Assembly: GCA_942159475.1 (NCBI GenBank)
Contig: OW804096.1
Coordinates: 43,523,744 to 43,587,743, forward strand
Source: Sthenelais limicola
Lineage: Eukaryota; Annelida; Polychaeta; Phyllodocida; Sigalionidae
Direction: 5' to 3'
Length of the DNA: 64,000 nucleotides
Shown: positions 1 to 7,734 of the stretch, piece by piece
Layout of the letters: each line of letters begins with the position of its first letter
Position numbering within the stretch: position 1 is the stretch's first letter
The notes under the pieces: generated by a model
What the model saw: only the letters and a program-made list of their open reading frames with translations
The model's database searches: none
Told to the model about the DNA's origin: nothing
Position numbers and translations under genes: made by a program

Positions 1-340
1 TAATCTTTTTACGAGAGGAAGTCATCACATGAACATAACAGTCATATTCATATGTCAGAATATGTATTGTCAAGGAAAGTATAGCAGATCGATAAAAGTA
101 AACACCCAGTACGAGGTTATGTTAAAAAACTCGAGAGACATCCAACAAGTGAACAGGTTCGCAGTCCAAGTTGGAATGAAGTCATTGTTCATGCATGCTT
201 ACAGACACGCGACAGAAAAACCCTATGGATATATCATGGCCGACTTTTCCCCTCGAAGCAACGCGGTGACTAAGCTCTCAACAAACATATTTTTTAATGA
301 AAGACGAGTGGTATATATGGAGGACAAATCGTCCGAGTGA
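1..340 (+). CDS. Polinton packaging ATPase (FtsK/A32-like), C-terminal part
   Basis: The frame is open from the window edge to the stop at 338-340, so this is the end of a longer gene and the ATG at 29 need not be its start. The start of the visible part (RGSHH then NITVIFICQN) is the conserved strand-and-turn near the end of Polinton/adintovirus genome-packaging ATPases, and the later KPYGYIMADF segment also fits that family. In the family the enzyme pumps viral DNA into the capsid. The Walker A and B motifs lie left of the window and cannot be checked. The tail overlaps the next gene (start 297) by 44 bases. Identification rests on recalled family patterns, not on a search. Confidence 0.72.
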   Translation, partial: NLFTRGSHHMNITVIFICQNMYCQGKYSRSIKVNTQYEVMLKNSRDIQQVNRFAVQVGMKSLFMHAYRHATEKPYGYIMADFSPRSNAVTKLSTNIFFNERRVVYMEDKSSE

Positions 341-731
341 TCCACAATCACACACGAGCGGCATAGACATGACAACACCATTGGGTATGGAGCTAGCGGA
401 GAAAGGATACGAGTGGCGAGGAGTACATGACGACGTCAAATGCAATGATTGCGGCGTGAAAATGAAGATGGGTCTCGCGGACGACATCGATGTATTGCAT
501 TTTATTGCATCGTCCGGATGTCGTAAGTCGCAAGATTGGCTTAAATGTGAACCGAGTGCGGTGAAAGGCGCGCTTGGCGTGATTGCTCAAAGGTTGGAGA
601 GAATTGAGCAAACTTTGATTTTTTTGGAAAAGAAAAAACCGGGGAAGAGAAGAAGACGCAAGAACATAAAAGGATGTGTAGAGCTTATGGATTCAGTATT
701 GTTCGACAACGCACAGCACCAGACAACATAG
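297..731 (+). CDS. BIR-domain (IAP-like) protein with basic tail
   Basis: This 144-residue protein has a BIR-type zinc motif: the segment GYEWRGVHDDVKCNDCG has the usual glycine-aromatic and D-x-V-x-C-x2-C layout, followed by H68 and C75. The ligands are C49, C52, H68 and C75, spaced C-x2-C-x15-H-x6-C, one residue shorter than the common x16. BIR domains of baculovirus-type inhibitors bind caspases or their antagonists. There is no RING finger. Instead a short heptad-like helix (VIAQRLERIEQTLIFLEKKK, residues 95-114) and a basic run (KPGKRRRRK) follow. A role in blocking host cell death is an inference. The start at 297 overlaps the ATPase gene; an alternative ATG at 369-371 would shorten the N-terminal part of the domain. 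Confidence 0.62.
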   Translation: MKDEWYIWRTNRPSDPQSHTSGIDMTTPLGMELAEKGYEWRGVHDDVKCNDCGVKMKMGLADDIDVLHFIASSGCRKSQDWLKCEPSAVKGALGVIAQRLERIEQTLIFLEKKKPGKRRRRKNIKGCVELMDSVLFDNAQHQTT

Positions 732-765
732 GTCTTCTGTAACAAGAAGAAGAAGAAGAAGAAGA

Positions 766-1066
766 ATGGAGTCATCGAGGTTATATAATTTTGTTCAATT
801 GCTACTGTTAACCAAGTCGAACGGCTTCTTTGAGTGTCATTTAAGCTGTCTCTCACGAAAGAGAGCACAAGAGATGCGGGTAATAACGCTCGATGTAAGA
901 AAGAGGCTGAATGTCATTACTCAAAGGCTAGAGCGATTGGAGAAAGCATTGGAAAAAAAGGTATAATGTAACTTTAAAGGTTGCGTAGACACAGTGGATT
1001 CGGCATTTTGCGTCAAAGAAGGGAAGGACCACCACCTCCTCGCCTCCACCACCACCACGACACAAG
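766..1066 (+). pseudogene. Decayed duplicate of the BIR gene tail
   Basis: The reading frame at 766-966 ends with VITQRLERLEKALEKK, which matches the helix VIAQRLERIEQTL of the upstream BIR gene. After a TAA at 964-966 the same frame goes on with a segment (NFKGCVDTVDSAF) that matches NIKGCVELMDSVLF of the BIR protein. DNA similarity continues across the stop. So this is a tandem partial copy of the BIR gene 3' half that lost the zinc-binding domain and gained a stop. It may still be made as a 66-residue coiled-coil peptide. The frame stays open to 1194, overlapping the next gene, and carries a CAC/ACC-rich stretch. Confidence 0.6.
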
Positions 1067-1087
1067 CACCGAACGATTCGAGGGGAA

Positions 1088-1405
1088 ATGGCGTCAGAAA
1101 AACTGCAACAGCACGCAGATTTTGTTCGATTACTGTTAAAAAACAAGAAGCAAGCGGTAGCTCTACTACACACGATCACGCCAGAGCAGGCTGAAGTTAT
1201 ACGAGAAATAATATTCAACATCTACAACCTCCCAGTATCTAAACATCAAAAGAAGCAGTTAAACAAAACTCAGCCATTGTTTAAGCGTGTGATTCAGAAA
1301 AAGAAGACATCCAAAACATTCGGAGCCTTCATTAAGAAGCATTACAAGGTGATTATCAAGATATTGCTCTTGTTTGCTGATAAGATAATAGAACTGTTAC
1401 GATGA
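1088..1405 (+). CDS. Conserved small Polinton protein (pX/pVI-like candidate)
   Basis: This 105-residue basic protein has an N-terminal helical part (FVRLLLKNKKQAVALLHTIT, then an acidic helix ending in EIIFNIYNLP), a Lys-rich middle, and a C-terminal hydrophobic amphipathic helix (KVIIKILLLFADKIIELL). I recall small proteins of this pattern in many invertebrate Polintons just before the integrase. The C-terminal helix resembles what a membrane-active minor capsid protein would need, but that role is inferred. The stop overlaps the next start as ATGA (ATG 1402, TGA 1403-1405), which suggests coupled translation. Confidence 0.65.
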   Translation: MASEKLQQHADFVRLLLKNKKQAVALLHTITPEQAEVIREIIFNIYNLPVSKHQKKQLNKTQPLFKRVIQKKKTSKTFGAFIKKHYKVIIKILLLFADKIIELLR

Positions 1406-1623
1406 AGAAGTATGTGCTCGTGCCCTATGACGACTACTTCAATGGAAAACAAGGCGAAAAGTGTCATGATGCATCAAAAACACCACCACCACCACCACCA
1501 CCGGCAGCGTCTCCCAACGTGAAGCGTTTGTTGTCCTCGCCACCACCACCGGGACATCCGCTAACAAAGAAAAAAAGAAAGCTAAACGAACCAAACTGGG
1601 CAACGCTATGGAAGACGTATTAA
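1402..1623 (+). CDS. Small proline-rich Polinton protein
   Basis: This 73-residue protein starts MKKYVLVPYDDY, an N-terminus I recall from small invertebrate Polinton proteins. It then has two proline runs (PPPPPPP and PPPP) and a basic stretch KKKRKLN that could act as a nuclear localisation signal. Its start overlaps the preceding stop (ATGA) and its end overlaps the integrase start by 16 bases. The proline runs are coded by CCA/CCG repeats of the same type as in other genes of the element. Function is unknown; it could be a virion or nuclear-targeting accessory. Confidence 0.6.
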   Translation: MKKYVLVPYDDYFNGKQGEKCHDASKTPPPPPPPAASPNVKRLLSSPPPPGHPLTKKKRKLNEPNWATLWKTY

Positions 1624-2702
1624 AAGAAATATACTACGACCCGCATCATCCGAGTTCCTTTTCTACGGCAACCGATCTCTACACCGCGGCCAAAAAGAAC
1701 ATCTCGGATCTACGTCAAGATCAGGTAGAGGATTGGCTTTTGACTCAACAGACGCATACACTCTTCAAACAAGCAAGACGAGATGTTCGACGTCCTCGCG
1801 TAGTGGTACCGAGAAAGAAATTCCAATTCGATGCTGATACCGCATACTTTGAAAAGTGGGGGGATGACAACGATCAATTTAAATATTTTCTGGTCATTAT
1901 CGACATTTTTACGAGGTATTTATGGACGGTTCCATTGAAGACGCTCAAGGCGGGCGAATCGGTGCTCGCGTATGAAAGTGTTCTTACATCCAATCGACCA
2001 AAGGTACTCCGAACGGACGGAGGGGGTGAAAATGTTAATAGAACGGTAAATAAATTATTGACCTCATTACATATAAAGCACGTGGTGACAAAGAATGAAA
2101 AGAAAGCAAACTTTGCAGAGCGCGTGATCAAGACTATAAAGGAGAAGCTGACAAAGTATATGTTCTATTATCAAACTCATCGCTGGGTGGACGTATTGGA
2201 TGCATTCACAAACGGTTACAATGCATCAATACACTCGTCCTTACAGATCACACCCGAGGCTGCATGGACGAACGTGGATTCTGTGGTTCTATGGGATAGG
2301 CAGTACGCTCCGAAAGCTGGGTCCAAGAAGATACCTACTCAACTGGGTTTTAAGTACACTGCGGAGGATGTGGTCCGCGTGTCGAAATTGAAGCACGCTT
2401 TTTCGCGTGCTTACTCGGAACAGTGGTCGCATGAGCTCTTTGTCGTCATCGGAAAAAGCATTAACCAGGGAATACCCCAGTACGAAATAAAGGCATGGAA
2501 CAATGAACAGATCGAAGGTCGGTTTTTTACTGAGGAGCTGCAAAAGGTGATTGTCAATGAAAATACGACATACCTCGTGGAAAAGAAATGGAAGAGAAAG
2601 AGGAAGGGAAAGGATGGGTATATGATCAAGTGGCTTGGGTGGGGATCCCAGTATAATTCGTGGATCCCGAAGAGTCACCTCGCGAAGATTGGAGCCTCAT
2701 AA
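1608..2702 (+). CDS. Polinton retroviral-type integrase with chromodomain
   Basis: This 364-residue protein has an rve (RNase H-fold) integrase core with a plausible catalytic triad D77 (FDADTAYF), D137 (LRTDGGGEN) and E171 (NFAERVIKT). The D-to-E spacing is 33 intervening residues, slightly below the classical 35. The core segment YFLVIIDIFTRYLWTVPLK is typical. The last 48 residues (VEKKW through MIKWLGWGSQYNSWIP) form a chromodomain, which in related integrases steers insertion to marked chromatin. No stop or frameshift is present, so the enzyme may be functional. The ATG at 1608 sits inside the end of the preceding gene, and its TAA (2700-2702) shares a base with the next ATG (TAATG). Confidence 0.92.
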   Translation: MEDVLKEIYYDPHHPSSFSTATDLYTAAKKNISDLRQDQVEDWLLTQQTHTLFKQARRDVRRPRVVVPRKKFQFDADTAYFEKWGDDNDQFKYFLVIIDIFTRYLWTVPLKTLKAGESVLAYESVLTSNRPKVLRTDGGGENVNRTVNKLLTSLHIKHVVTKNEKKANFAERVIKTIKEKLTKYMFYYQTHRWVDVLDAFTNGYNASIHSSLQITPEAAWTNVDSVVLWDRQYAPKAGSKKIPTQLGFKYTAEDVVRVSKLKHAFSRAYSEQWSHELFVVIGKSINQGIPQYEIKAWNNEQIEGRFFTEELQKVIVNENTTYLVEKKWKRKRKGKDGYMIKWLGWGSQYNSWIPKSHLAKIGAS

Positions 2703-3103
2703 TGTATCTCGTATTGAACTCATTGGATAGCTATTCGTATTTTCCCTTCAACACACCGAGCTCCTACTTTACACGTCTCGCGCATCCCTGGCATTCTAGG
2801 GATACGGAGTTGGAGGTGGCTTTGCTGTCGTTTGAATTGAACGGTGTGACATCTCGAGACGAGACGGAGGCATTATACGTCTACTGCGACAGCATTGTCT
2901 CGGAATACCAAGTAAAGGAAGAAGCGGTACGTTTGTTAGCCATCGTTAAAAAGGATGGAGACATTACGTCACCTCGTTACATTCGGGTCGCACCCTATGA
3001 CGCACGCGAGATCATAAAGGTGTACATAACGAATGAGCAGGGTCGAAAACCATCATTTACGAGCGTCTCCTGCACCTGCACACTTCACGTGAGGGAACGA
3101 TGA
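2702..3103 (+). CDS. Conserved short Polinton protein of unknown function
   Basis: I place the start at the ATG 2702-2704, which forms TAATG with the integrase stop; an in-frame ATG at 2660 inside the integrase is less likely. The 133-residue product opens MYLVLNSLDSYSYFPFNTPS, matching the layout of a conserved invertebrate Polinton protein. It continues with LYVYCDSIV and ends with SVSCTCTLHVRER, also typical of the family as I recall it. The size and beta-rich look would suit a minor structural protein, but this is inference. Its TGA overlaps the next start as ATGA (3100-3103). Confidence 0.68.
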   Translation: MYLVLNSLDSYSYFPFNTPSSYFTRLAHPWHSRDTELEVALLSFELNGVTSRDETEALYVYCDSIVSEYQVKEEAVRLLAIVKKDGDITSPRYIRVAPYDAREIIKVYITNEQGRKPSFTSVSCTCTLHVRER

Positions 3104-3324
3104 GGGTCATACCGCTAAACCTCATGCGAGACATGGCAATTGAAGTGCCGTCGCCTAAGGCCAAGGGAAAGGCGAAAAGACGAATAAATAGATCGGGAAA
3201 GGTAAAAAAGCCTCAGAAGAAGCGAGTGACTCGAAAAGGAAAGACGTCTCCTTCGAAAAAGAAAAAGAAGACTAAATCGAAAGGAAAGCCTGGACAACGA
3301 CGGCGTAATAAGAAAATCTGGTAA
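3100..3324 (+). CDS. Very basic core-like DNA-binding protein
   Basis: This 74-residue protein is dominated by Lys and Arg from residue 20 onward (for example SPKAKGKAKRRINR and SPSKKKKKTKSKGK), with almost no acidic residues there. Such proteins in adenovirus-like and Polinton-like virions condense DNA inside the capsid, so a core-protein role is likely although there is no specific motif. It sits between two stop-start junctions: ATGA with the upstream gene and TAATG with the capsid-type gene downstream (TAA 3322-3324, ATG 3324-3326). That suggests it is made from the same message as the structural proteins. Confidence 0.7.
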   Translation: MRVIPLNLMRDMAIEVPSPKAKGKAKRRINRSGKVKKPQKKRVTRKGKTSPSKKKKKTKSKGKPGQRRRNKKIW

Positions 3325-4766
3325 TGGCGAGCACAATGGTGTTTGAAAAGAGCGATCTCCGCTCATCCAAGGAAGCGGATGTATTTGCAGGGGCACGAGT
3401 CGATGCAACGGTCGAAAATAGGTACGTTCAACAGATTGAGCCAATCGGAAACATCAATGGAGACACGGTTACATTTGCTATTGATAATAACTCGGACGAT
3501 ATGATTGACCTAAGCGGCATAAAGTTACGCTCACGACTTAAAATAGTGGGTGATGACGGAGAACCCATTACGAATGCCGACGATGTGAGCGTCATCAATG
3601 CAGCGGGCATTAATATGTTCAAGCAGATGGATGTGAGTGTTGGACAAACGCTTACGACAGAAGGGGTGGGAGACAGATTAAACTACAAACACATTCTGGA
3701 CATTTTAACTGAGACAGATACGTTGACTCAGACAACCAAGCTTACGAATGAGGGATTCTACAAGGACACTTACGGACAGATGGATGCCTGTGAGAATACA
3801 ATTGGCTACAATGCTGGTATGAGGGAAAGAAACAAGTTCACTAGAAATGGACGCAGCACCACGTTCATATCGAAACTGCCGTGTGACCTTTGTCGTCAAA
3901 AGAAATGGTTGGTCGGAAAGACGCCTTTGGAAATTAAATTACACAAAGGCAATGACAGGTTCCGATTAATGTATTGCGAACTCCCACCACCACCACCACC
4001 ACCACCAACTAGTACTGATGGTACTACTAGTACTGCTACTGAAGCGGAGGAGGAGACTACCCAACGACCTCCTAGCACGCCACTGGAAGCACGACAAGCT
4101 GACCAGCCCAGAGGCAAGCGTGTCTCTGAGCATTACCACGTTGTCTTCGATAGCTTGGTACTGCTCGTACCCTACATACGATTGACACCTAAGGAAGGCA
4201 AAGAGCTCAGCAAACGTCTGATGAAAGAACCCGCTCTGTACCCCATGAAGCGCAGTGTCATCACAAAGTTCAACATTCCAAAGGGATCGTGCTCATTTTC
4301 CCGTCCTAACTTGTTCGGTTCCAAAATACCTAATCAGCTTATCATAGTTCTCGTCAATGCGGAAGCGGAAAATGGAAAGAACACGTTAAATCCTTTTAAT
4401 TTTAAAAACTACAGCGTGAAGGAGTTGTCACTGGACGTCAATGGCCGAAAGATCCAAGGCGGAGATATCAAGTGTGACTACGCGAACGAAGATATCACTG
4501 AGCCATACGCTCTGCTGACTGATGGAAATCAGCCAACGTCTATATATCCATACGAGGTTCCCGGTGGCTACGCAGTCTACAAAATACCCCTCGATAAAAC
4601 GGATCGAGACGAGCGCGTGTTTCCTATCATGCGCGAGGGAAATACGAGAGTCAACATATCCTTTGCTGAACCTCTTCCGGAAGGAGTCACCGTTATCGTC
4701 TACGGACTATTCCAAAGTCTTCTCACCATCAACCCAGAGAAATCTGTGAAGCTGCTTACGGACTAA
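3324..4766 (+). CDS. F54H12.2-family capsid-type protein
   Basis: This 480-residue protein matches the pattern of the family named after C. elegans F54H12.2, whose neighbour F54H12.3 is a transposon-type integrase. Matching segments are an N-terminal DVTVTF-like strand region with MIDLSGIKLRSRLKI, the IGYNAGMRERN segment, and a C-terminal block beginning NPFNFKNYSVKELSLDVNG and ending in VTVIVYGLFQSLLTI. The size and beta-strand look fit a jelly-roll capsid protein, probably a major structural one; the fold itself is not verified. Residues about 220-265 are a low-complexity insert (eight prolines, then Thr/Ser and acidic residues) likely to be an exposed loop. The start shares a base with the preceding stop (TAATG). 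Confidence 0.8.
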   Translation: MASTMVFEKSDLRSSKEADVFAGARVDATVENRYVQQIEPIGNINGDTVTFAIDNNSDDMIDLSGIKLRSRLKIVGDDGEPITNADDVSVINAAGINMFKQMDVSVGQTLTTEGVGDRLNYKHILDILTETDTLTQTTKLTNEGFYKDTYGQMDACENTIGYNAGMRERNKFTRNGRSTTFISKLPCDLCRQKKWLVGKTPLEIKLHKGNDRFRLMYCELPPPPPPPPTSTDGTTSTATEAEEETTQRPPSTPLEARQADQPRGKRVSEHYHVVFDSLVLLVPYIRLTPKEGKELSKRLMKEPALYPMKRSVITKFNIPKGSCSFSRPNLFGSKIPNQLIIVLVNAEAENGKNTLNPFNFKNYSVKELSLDVNGRKIQGGDIKCDYANEDITEPYALLTDGNQPTSIYPYEVPGGYAVYKIPLDKTDRDERVFPIMREGNTRVNISFAEPLPEGVTVIVYGLFQSLLTINPEKSVKLLTD

Positions 4767-4779
4767 GAAAAAAAAAACA

Positions 4780-5244
4780 ATGGCTGGACTATCAAACGTG
4801 GATATCGATGCTTATATGTATTCCATTCTCAATCGAAAGTATTACCATAATTATTTTAGAGGCGCTGTTCATTGCGATTCGCTGCCCGTGTCAACCATTG
4901 ATATACCATCATACTATATTGTGAACACGCGCTTGCATTGGATTGTGTTATGCTTTGAAGAAGAAGTGATCGAGTTTTTTGATCCATTAGGTCAGTCTCC
5001 TGACGTCTATCCAACACGATTAAAAGATGTGATTGTTTCCAATACGAATAAGAAATATGTTTATAGCAAAAAGAAGGTTCAACCGGATGGAAGTTCCTGG
5101 TGTGGCTATTATTGTATATTGTACTTGGATATGAAACTAAATAAAGGTCTATCAATGAATGATATCATAAACCATGTCTTTTCTGGTAATGTCATGTCCA
5201 ATGAAAGTGCCATTGGACGGATATTTGCATTGCATGAAAACTAG
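4780..5244 (+). CDS. Adenain-type cysteine protease
   Basis: This 154-residue enzyme has the layout of adenovirus-type proteases (C5 family), which cut capsid precursors during virion maturation. The likely catalytic residues are H53 (RLHWIVLCF), D68 (EFFDPLG) and C108 (SSWCGYYC), with Q101 (VQPDG) as the oxyanion-hole residue. Spacing and order are normal and the gene is intact. The ATG lies 13 bases after the capsid gene stop in a good context (ACAATGG). A candidate polyadenylation signal follows at 5291-5296, so this may be the last gene of the polycistronic unit. Confidence 0.9.
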   Translation: MAGLSNVDIDAYMYSILNRKYYHNYFRGAVHCDSLPVSTIDIPSYYIVNTRLHWIVLCFEEEVIEFFDPLGQSPDVYPTRLKDVIVSNTNKKYVYSKKKVQPDGSSWCGYYCILYLDMKLNKGLSMNDIINHVFSGNVMSNESAIGRIFALHEN

Positions 5245-5290
5245 TGCTGTACTACTACTACTACTACACTGTGTCATCGCGTCTTGAGAA

Positions 5291-5296
5291 AATAAA
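5291..5296 (+). terminator. Polyadenylation signal AATAAA
   Basis: AATAAA lies 47 bases after the protease stop and before the next promoter-like region, where a message covering the left-arm genes would be expected to end. The signal is seen directly; its use is inferred. Confidence 0.55.
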
Positions 5297-5348
5297 GAAA
5301 GCTTAAGCTTATTTCTGTGTTTTGTTTTTCCTACTACTCACGTCTAGC

Positions 5349-5356
5349 TATAAATA
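5349..5356 (+). promoter_or_regulatory. TATA box (TATAAATA), upstream of GC island
   Basis: A consensus TATAAATA about 360 bases upstream of the glycoprotein ATG. It could start a longer leader that includes the GC island. Confidence 0.4.
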
Positions 5357-5535
5357 CCACCACCCCTATAACATAGACACCGACCCTGCACCGGTCTTTG
5401 CCCCCCGCCGCCGCCGCCACCACCGCCCGCCCGCCGCCGCCGCCGCGGCGGGCTCCCGCGCGCGCGCCGCGTCGGCTGCGTTGCGTGCGCGCGATAGCAG
5501 ATGCTAGCAACATATTATTTCTCTCTAAAAAAAAG

Positions 5536-5543
5536 TATAAATA
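5536..5543 (+). promoter_or_regulatory. TATA box (TATAAATA) of the glycoprotein gene
   Basis: A second consensus TATAAATA, about 175 bases before the ATG at 5719. It is the better placed of the two for driving the spliced glycoprotein gene. Short upstream ATGs lie between it and 5719. Confidence 0.5.
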
Positions 5544-5718
5544 CATAAGCGAACATTATCAATTATTATTGAGGTGATAAGGATGATTAAATATAGCGAT
5601 GGTAGTCATAATAAATGAGTGCAGAGGCAAAATAATTCCCCGCCAAAACTGATCATTCTCATTGTTCACACCACCGCCAGCACGACCACTACAACTCCAT
5701 TCACAAACCACAATCAAA

Positions 5719-7142
5719 ATGGCATGTGTACTGACTATCAGCTTGTGTCTTTGGATCATATTGGGATTATTAGGAGACATGACTTATGCACGGCACCCGT
5801 GTGTTATGTGCGTATGTAATGTTGATTACGGCTGGTTGGATTGCAGCAGAGTTCGTCAATTTGACAGAGGCTTACAGAATGTGGAATTAGGATGGGTGAG
5901 AAACCTAGACCTGTCACAGCACACAAATATGCCGAGACATGTGAAATGGCCGGTGGTGAGAAAAGCTCTCCCCTCATTGACATATGTGGATTTGAGAGGC
6001 AGTGGCACTCGCAACTGTCCGGGCATTGTTCAAGAACTGATACCATACATTCATACAGTCGTCAGCGATTGTGAGGTAAGATTTTTATGACAAAATTCCC
6101 TAGTTTAGAATTTAAATGTTATAGAATTAATCCAATTGCTATATTTCTTGTCCCAATGTCCATTGTACATTTCTGAAAATCCAGAGGTGCAATTGACGTG
6201 GTTGTGTTTGAAAACAATCAGAATTGACAGAATTGTGCATTTTCTGAAAATTCATTCTACACTTTATTACAACAGATAACTACTACTACTCCTATCTTCA
6301 CTACAAACTCGTCATCGTCCTCCGTGTCCATGAGAACAAACTCCTCCGTGTCCATTATTATGACGACTCTGGCTCTGACTTATGAAAGTAGGACAACAAA
6401 TATGCTCTCTTCTAAGCATTGGGTAGGTCTTAAATGTACAGTTTATAAAATAAATACATTTCACACATTAATAATACACGCTCTCCTCTACTTAGGATCT
6501 CTTCTTATTCTTTTCTAAATTCTAAAATACTCTACTTTTGTGCATAGGTTACGAACACAACCTCCACCGCCACTACAAGCAGCAGCAGCAGAGCCTCTCA
6601 TCACCGCTCACTATGGACTACGGCCGGCGCGTTCTCTTTCACAGACTGGGAGAGTACCATTGCTGTCACCACCGCCGCCACCACTACCACTACCACCACC
6701 ACCCTCCCCACTTCCACTCCCACCACGACCACCGCTGTAACGACCAACAACAAAACCACCACTGGCAATGACACTACAGTCGTCCCAACACTCAGCTCAG
6801 TTGGTGATGCTACTTCCCTGAAAAAACTGGTGCGTTCTTAGATCATAGATATTCATTTACATTACATATATAATGCTATATTTCTTGGCATTTCTAGAAT
6901 GATATTTTAACTCATAGGTGCGATTGTTTCATGAGTGTTTTATCTAGCTTTTCTTTCGTATTTTTTTTCAGCCTCCAACGCTTATCATGAACTATTTACA
7001 AGCGCTTCGTTATTCTAACACCACCACCACCACCACCACCACCACCACCACAACCACAACCACAACCACCACCACCACCACCACCACCACTGTCGGTGCT
7101 GTCAGTGCAAAGGTGTGACATCCTTATATTATTATTAGTAGT

Positions 7143-7180
<38 letters not shown>

Positions 7181-7734
7181 GCTATAACATATTTTAAATA
7201 ACTCATATTATTTTTGTTTTTTTATTATTTCAGGCATTAGCGATTCGAGCCATTACTGGACTTAGAAGTAAACTGGAATCAATTACATCAACATTGCGAA
7301 ACGTAAAAAGACATTATTTAGAAGATAAGATTATGGAAATAGCTACATTGGGAGGGGTTGCATTGGGAGTTATTTTGGGAATTGTGGGTTGTATTATAAA
7401 GACTAGGAAGGTATTAAAGCATGGGCCTACTGATGATCTCGATCTGAACGATAGTTTACGCACGACTGCTATTAAAAGTTTAAATCCATTTCTCCTTAAG
7501 TATATCAGACAGAAGGTAACCAGACATCTTGATGAAACATTAACGAACATCGAACGAACTCAGTTCAGTCGTAATACATCCCCTCTGGTATGTCGTGATG
7601 ATGATGATGAGGAACATATTCCTCTGCGTTTGTTAGGAGACCGACACGAAATGCAAATGGACTGGGCTGATGTTGATGCCGATGACGAAGACGAAGAGAT
7701 CTTTTGCTCTGCCAATACGACGGCTGTAAACTAA
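5719..7734 (+). CDS. Spliced mucin-like membrane glycoprotein (five exons)
   Basis: Five exons join in frame, all at phase 0: 5719-6075, 6276-6422, 6548-6829, 6972-7112 and 7234-7734, with GT donors (GTAAGA, GTAGGT, GTGCGT, GTGTGA) and AG acceptors. The product would be 475 residues. It has a signal peptide (1 to about 24), a head with a Cys cluster (C28, C31, C33, C42) and Leu-rich strands (NLDLSQ, YVDLRGSG) like a small LRR domain with its N-terminal cap, then a long Thr/Ser stalk with several N-glycosylation sequons, a transmembrane helix (LGGVALGVILGIVGCII) and an acidic tail (DDDDEE, DEDEE). Exon 3 has no ATG and no stop. The architecture suits a surface or envelope attachment protein of the element or a captured host gene; the choice is open. 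Confidence 0.68.
7018..7091 (+). repeat. ACC/ACA microsatellite coding a threonine run
   Basis: A run of ACC and ACA triplets inside exon 4 codes an almost pure threonine stretch of the mucin stalk. Such tracts change length easily, so stalk length may vary between copies of the element. Confidence 0.75.

Larger units (their letters stand above)
5245..5718. other. Intergenic region with GC island and two TATA boxes
   Basis: After the protease there is a short TAC repeat (5246-5270) and a polyadenylation signal. Around 5400-5500 there is a block of CCG/CGC repeats with a small palindrome (CCGCCGCGGCGGG), far more GC-rich than the rest of the element. A TATAAATA box lies on each side of it. 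The stretch most likely contains the promoter and 5' leader of the glycoprotein gene. Open frames through the GC block on both strands are repeat artefacts. Confidence 0.5.

Noticed and set aside
3115..3444. 109-codon open frame on the minus strand opposite the core-like gene
   Set aside because: It is the antisense of Lys-rich codons (Leu/Phe/Ser-rich) and has no independent support.
5322..5546. Open frames of 61-70 codons on both strands in the GC island
   Set aside because: They come from CCG/CGC repeats (runs of Ala, Gly or Arg) and overlap the promoter region.
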